Part shown: piece by piece, positions 21,602 through 24,127 of the stretch
Numbering within the stretch: position 1 is the stretch's first letter
Layout: the number at the start of each line of letters is the position of its first letter
IMG/VR virus record: IMGVR_UViG_3300044302_001895
Location: 1 to 24,127 of that record
DNA length: 24,127 bases
DNA from: a virus
Direction: 5' to 3' (one strand)
Notes under the pieces: model-generated
The model's database searches: none
What the model saw: the letters and a program-made list of their open reading frames with translations, nothing else
What the model was told of the DNA's origin: nothing
Program-made: the position numbers and the translations under genes

Positions 21602-21612
21602 TACATATCCGT

Positions 21613-22641
21613 TTATTCATATTCGACAATTAATTTACCGTTATCGTCAGTAATAGTGCTATCTTTCATTTCATTGTCGTTGCGTTCGCCTATGACCATC
21701 CACGAACAAACGGCCCCATCAGGGCCAGTTATCGTCAATGTTTTGCCAGACAAAGACCAAGTAACAGCATTGCCAGAACTGGAAACCATAGACCAAGGGT
21801 TAGTGTTTAGCGCCTCCCAAGTTCCGTCAGTCATCTCAGAAACAGCGTCAAGATCGACACTTACGGAATCACCAGATATGGTGACTGTTCCCCTGTAGAT
21901 ATTGTCGGCTGTTGGGCCTTCAATGAATGAGTGACGTAAGCGCCAATCTCCACCCTTTGTCGGGTGGGCGATGTCGAAAGATCCAGAGCTTTTTGAAAGA
22001 GCGCCTGTAATTTCGACAGCACCTACAACTTTGAAAGTATCTTCACTTTCATCCCATTGCATGAGCTTTGTGTCAGTAGCGCCGTAAGCAAGGATGTCGC
22101 AACCTTTGGAACCACCTGAGTCCCCAAGCTGCAACCTGTCGTTAGCTTGGTCCCATTTAAGATACTTATTAGCCGTAGCGCCGTAGAAATAGACGTTATG
22201 GCCTGTATCGCTAACGCCTACTGTGAGCGCTCCAACGATATTTGTAACTTTAAGAGCTGTAGTTCCAGTAGTAACAGTAAGGTTATCGTCGATAACAACG
22301 TGACCTTCCTGCACCTCAAGCGCTGTTGAACCTGCTGTACCAACAATAAGCAACTTGTTAGTGTCAGCATCCCAAGCCATATAATCTCCAGCGGTATCGC
22401 CGTGTAAAATTACATCATGGCCAGTACCTGACACACCTACAGTAACTGTGCTGGTATACGTTGTAGCCCCAGAAACAGCTAAAGCAGCATTTATCGTCAC
22501 CGCACCAGTGAACGTAGCGCCAGTAAGCCCAGCCATACCAGGCGAACTATTAACATAGTTCTCAATAGTTGCAAAATTAGTATTCATCGCAGAAGCAGTA
22601 ATAACCGTTCCTGCCGTAAAGTCATTGACTGAAAGAGTCAT
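21613..22641 (-). CDS. Tail fibre/virion protein with repeated beta modules (342 aa)
   Basis: A 342-residue beta-rich protein. An N-terminal part (1-60) has [17 protein letters not shown], common in phage fibre bases. Then come three copies of a module of the form 'V-G-V-S-x-T-G-H-x-V-x-x-x-G-x-T-A-x-x-Y-x-x-W-D' (about 66-100, 139-173, and a shorter one at 180-207). The C-terminal domain (about 222-342) carries [17 protein letters not shown] (237-253), MTDGTWEAL and [10 protein letters not shown] (313-322), a conserved block I have seen at the ends of many marine phage fibre proteins. A related repeat module occurs in the next gene. Likely a trimeric fibre or adhesin. The start is a TAATG overlap with the upstream gene. 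Confidence 0.75.
   Translation of the reverse strand: MTLSVNDFTAGTVITASAMNTNFATIENYVNSSPGMAGLTGATFTGAVTINAALAVSGATTYTSTVTVGVSGTGHDVILHGDTAGDYMAWDADTNKLLIVGTAGSTALEVQEGHVVIDDNLTVTTGTTALKVTNIVGALTVGVSDTGHNVYFYGATANKYLKWDQANDRLQLGDSGGSKGCDILAYGATDTKLMQWDESEDTFKVVGAVEITGALSKSSGSFDIAHPTKGGDWRLRHSFIEGPTADNIYRGTVTISGDSVSVDLDAVSEMTDGTWEALNTNPWSMVSSSGNAVTWSLSGKTLTITGPDGAVCSWMVIGERNDNEMKDSTITDDNGKLIVEYE
22021..22446 (-). repeat. Three fibre-module repeats
   Basis: Three related units at about 22342-22446, 22123-22227 and 22021-22104 each encode the pattern 'G-x-T-x-x-x-Y/L-x-x-W-D-x-x-x-D/N-x-L/F'. The same module recurs in the collagen-like fibre gene at about 20236-20353. The DNA copies have diverged, so this is an old protein-level repeat. 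Confidence 0.7.
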
Positions 22642-24127
22642 TACCGTAATCTCCTTGGTTTGTAGGTAAACATAATTCCATTAATTTCCCAGCTACTTGA
22701 TTGGCTAGGGCCATTAATTTTTAACGCAACAGACTTGGCGTTGCCAAGGCTCTGTACACGAACAACATCAGTTATCTTGTTAGCTGATTCAGCACCCCAA
22801 ACCCCTAAATTAGAATCGCCAGTACCCTCAGCAGACCCCCAAGTAGCAGTATCCCACACAGACGACGACTCACGGCCCTCGATATTAATATCTACTGTTT
22901 TGCGAGAAGAAGCCTTGTCATAATCCGTGTAAACCTCGACCTGCATTGTTAAAGCAGCAGCAGCATCCATAACCACCTGCGGCCTACCCCAACGCTTCTT
23001 CGTAATAGGATTTCTGCCAGACAACCACGGAGTCGTAAAATGCGATTCAATACGAGCAGCAGTAGAACCATCATACGCATCAGTAGACGTAGACTGCTCT
23101 AACTTAATAACACGTCCAGTATGGTCAGGACTTGAAGTAGAATCACAAGCACCCAACAGCAACGGCGTACCCCCTGGAGGGGCATGCACATGCAAAGTTG
23201 CAGCATCTATGTCTGTCAAACTCCAAGATTGAATACTGGGATCATAAATAAACACATGGCGTTTCGTTGCCTGCGTCCCAGATTTATAATACTGCAACAT
23301 ATCTACAGAAACATACAAACGATTCTCATACCAAGCCAACTGAGGAGGAGTAGTGAAACTAATCCTTGCGTTGTCTATAGCTGGGCGTAGTTTTTCAAAT
23401 ACGTTAATAAATCCTTGTCCGTTATACAAGTACACGCCTTCGCGCCCATGCCAGAAGAACACACCATACGGTGTCGAAACAGGAGTAGATTTTTCGACAG
23501 ATCCCACATCTCTTGATAACGCAGTTAACTGGAATGATTCAGAATCGAAACCATAAATAGCATGAACACTGTTGTTCTTAAAAATTAGTAAACGGTCAGC
23601 AAGAGGAACCATGCCTGTAATAACATCTCCACGTTCCCCTATATCTACATCTACATAGTCTGTGTTAGTCCATTTCTCAGCTTGATTAGCGTTTGACCAA
23701 CGAACCCTAGAATTATGATAGGTAGTAGGTTCTCTTGTTTTTCCTACCCAAGCAAAGTTATTCCAAAAAGTAACATACTGGGCTATAGGGAAATTACCAG
23801 CAGTTCCATCGATGTCCGTACCTAGATCACTGCCGCTGCCAGTACCAGTCCACTTAAATGAAACTTTGTCTCCTGACACACCATAGAACACGTTGTTCAT
23901 TGTTACGCCGTACATGCGAGAACCAGCAGTTCTCGCTGTCTGACCTGTCATAGCAGTAAAGTTCCCACCTGTGCTATGCACAACAGCAGTACCATGATTA
24001 GCGATAATCTGAGAAGTTCCGCCATCCGTAAAAAACGAAGCGATACCTTCCACATTAGCGCCTAAAGCAGTTCCATTAATAGCTGTAACGCCGTTACGTA
24101 ATTTGACTCCACCACGTGGGTCAATCC
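22641..24127 (-). CDS. Beta-propeller-like virion (tail/stabilisation) protein, 5' end outside window
   Basis: The frame is open to the window edge. A GTG at 24053 is available, but upstream codons without a stop (reading IDPRGGVKLRNGVTAINGTA) are clearly part of the same protein, so at least 495 residues are visible. It has repeated beta-strand units containing Trp, Tyr and Gly, with segments such as LADRLLIFKNNSVHAIYGFD and TPYGVFFWHGREGVYLYNGQ. These resemble the repeats of phage tail-tubular B (T7 gp12-like) or P22 gp10-like stabilisation proteins. It is the first late gene in view and precedes the fibre genes, consistent with a tail hub or nozzle. Assignment is by fold pattern only. Confidence 0.65.
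   Translation of the reverse strand, partial: IDPRGGVKLRNGVTAINGTALGANVEGIASFFTDGGTSQIIANHGTAVVHSTGGNFTAMTGQTARTAGSRMYGVTMNNVFYGVSGDKVSFKWTGTGSGSDLGTDIDGTAGNFPIAQYVTFWNNFAWVGKTREPTTYHNSRVRWSNANQAEKWTNTDYVDVDIGERGDVITGMVPLADRLLIFKNNSVHAIYGFDSESFQLTALSRDVGSVEKSTPVSTPYGVFFWHGREGVYLYNGQGFINVFEKLRPAIDNARISFTTPPQLAWYENRLYVSVDMLQYYKSGTQATKRHVFIYDPSIQSWSLTDIDAATLHVHAPPGGTPLLLGACDSTSSPDHTGRVIKLEQSTSTDAYDGSTAARIESHFTTPWLSGRNPITKKRWGRPQVVMDAAAALTMQVEVYTDYDKASSRKTVDINIEGRESSSVWDTATWGSAEGTGDSNLGVWGAESANKITDVVRVQSLGNAKSVALKINGPSQSSSWEINGIMFTYKPRRLR

Overview
This window is part of a tailed-phage genome, most likely from an uncultured virus of an actinobacterium. The host inference rests on three things: a small WhiB-type regulator with the full four-cysteine and GVWGG signature (4261-4536), a single-cluster ferredoxin of an actinobacterial type (9469-9714), and strong GGAGGTGA ribosome binding sites. 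I see no rRNA, tRNA, CRISPR array, insertion sequence or integrase. Terminase, portal, major capsid protein and DNA polymerase are not in the window and presumably lie outside it.

The layout is two convergent arms. The left arm (1-9480, + strand) carries compact early and replication genes, most with overlapping or touching stops and starts. It seems to fall into four blocks. Positions 1-1920 hold tiny proteins, a cysteine-motif protein resembling phage Gp88/DUF5131 proteins, and a small zinc-finger-like protein. Positions 1960-2240 form a self-contained cassette with an extended -10 promoter, one 71-residue ORF and an intrinsic terminator. Positions 2299-4536 hold a C5-cytosine DNA methyltransferase, a lytic-transglycosylase-like protein, a zinc ribbon, two small proteins and WhiB. 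Positions 4680-9480 form the replication and recombination module: Cas4/RecB-like nuclease, a linker-containing protein of unknown role, DnaB-like helicase, AEP-type primase, RusA resolvase, a probable PD-(D/E)XK protein and a sigma-region-4-like HTH protein. Two structured leaders precede the methyltransferase gene and the nuclease gene, and each can pair with the ribosome binding site of the gene it precedes.

The right arm (9469-24127, - strand) is read right to left and carries late genes. In transcription order these are a beta-rich virion protein cut by the window edge, a fibre protein with repeated modules, a collagen-like fibre, a tail-assembly-chaperone-like protein, a 55-residue Cys protein, three probable internal virion proteins (149, 504 and 1754 residues), an amidase endolysin, a 61-residue protein, a strongly basic repetitive protein, a holin, an unknown protein and the ferredoxin. 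The two arms overlap tail to tail by 12 bases, with no terminator visible between them.

The best candidates for something undescribed are the leader at 4533-4682 (promoter-like boxes, a very GC-rich long hairpin, then a second hairpin whose loop can pair with the downstream ribosome binding site), the promoter-ORF-terminator cassette, the phage ferredoxin at the end of the lysis/late operon, the histone-like repetitive protein, and the methyltransferase target-recognition region where two reading frames both look like methyltransferase sequence. All functional statements come from motif recognition by eye; no search was run.
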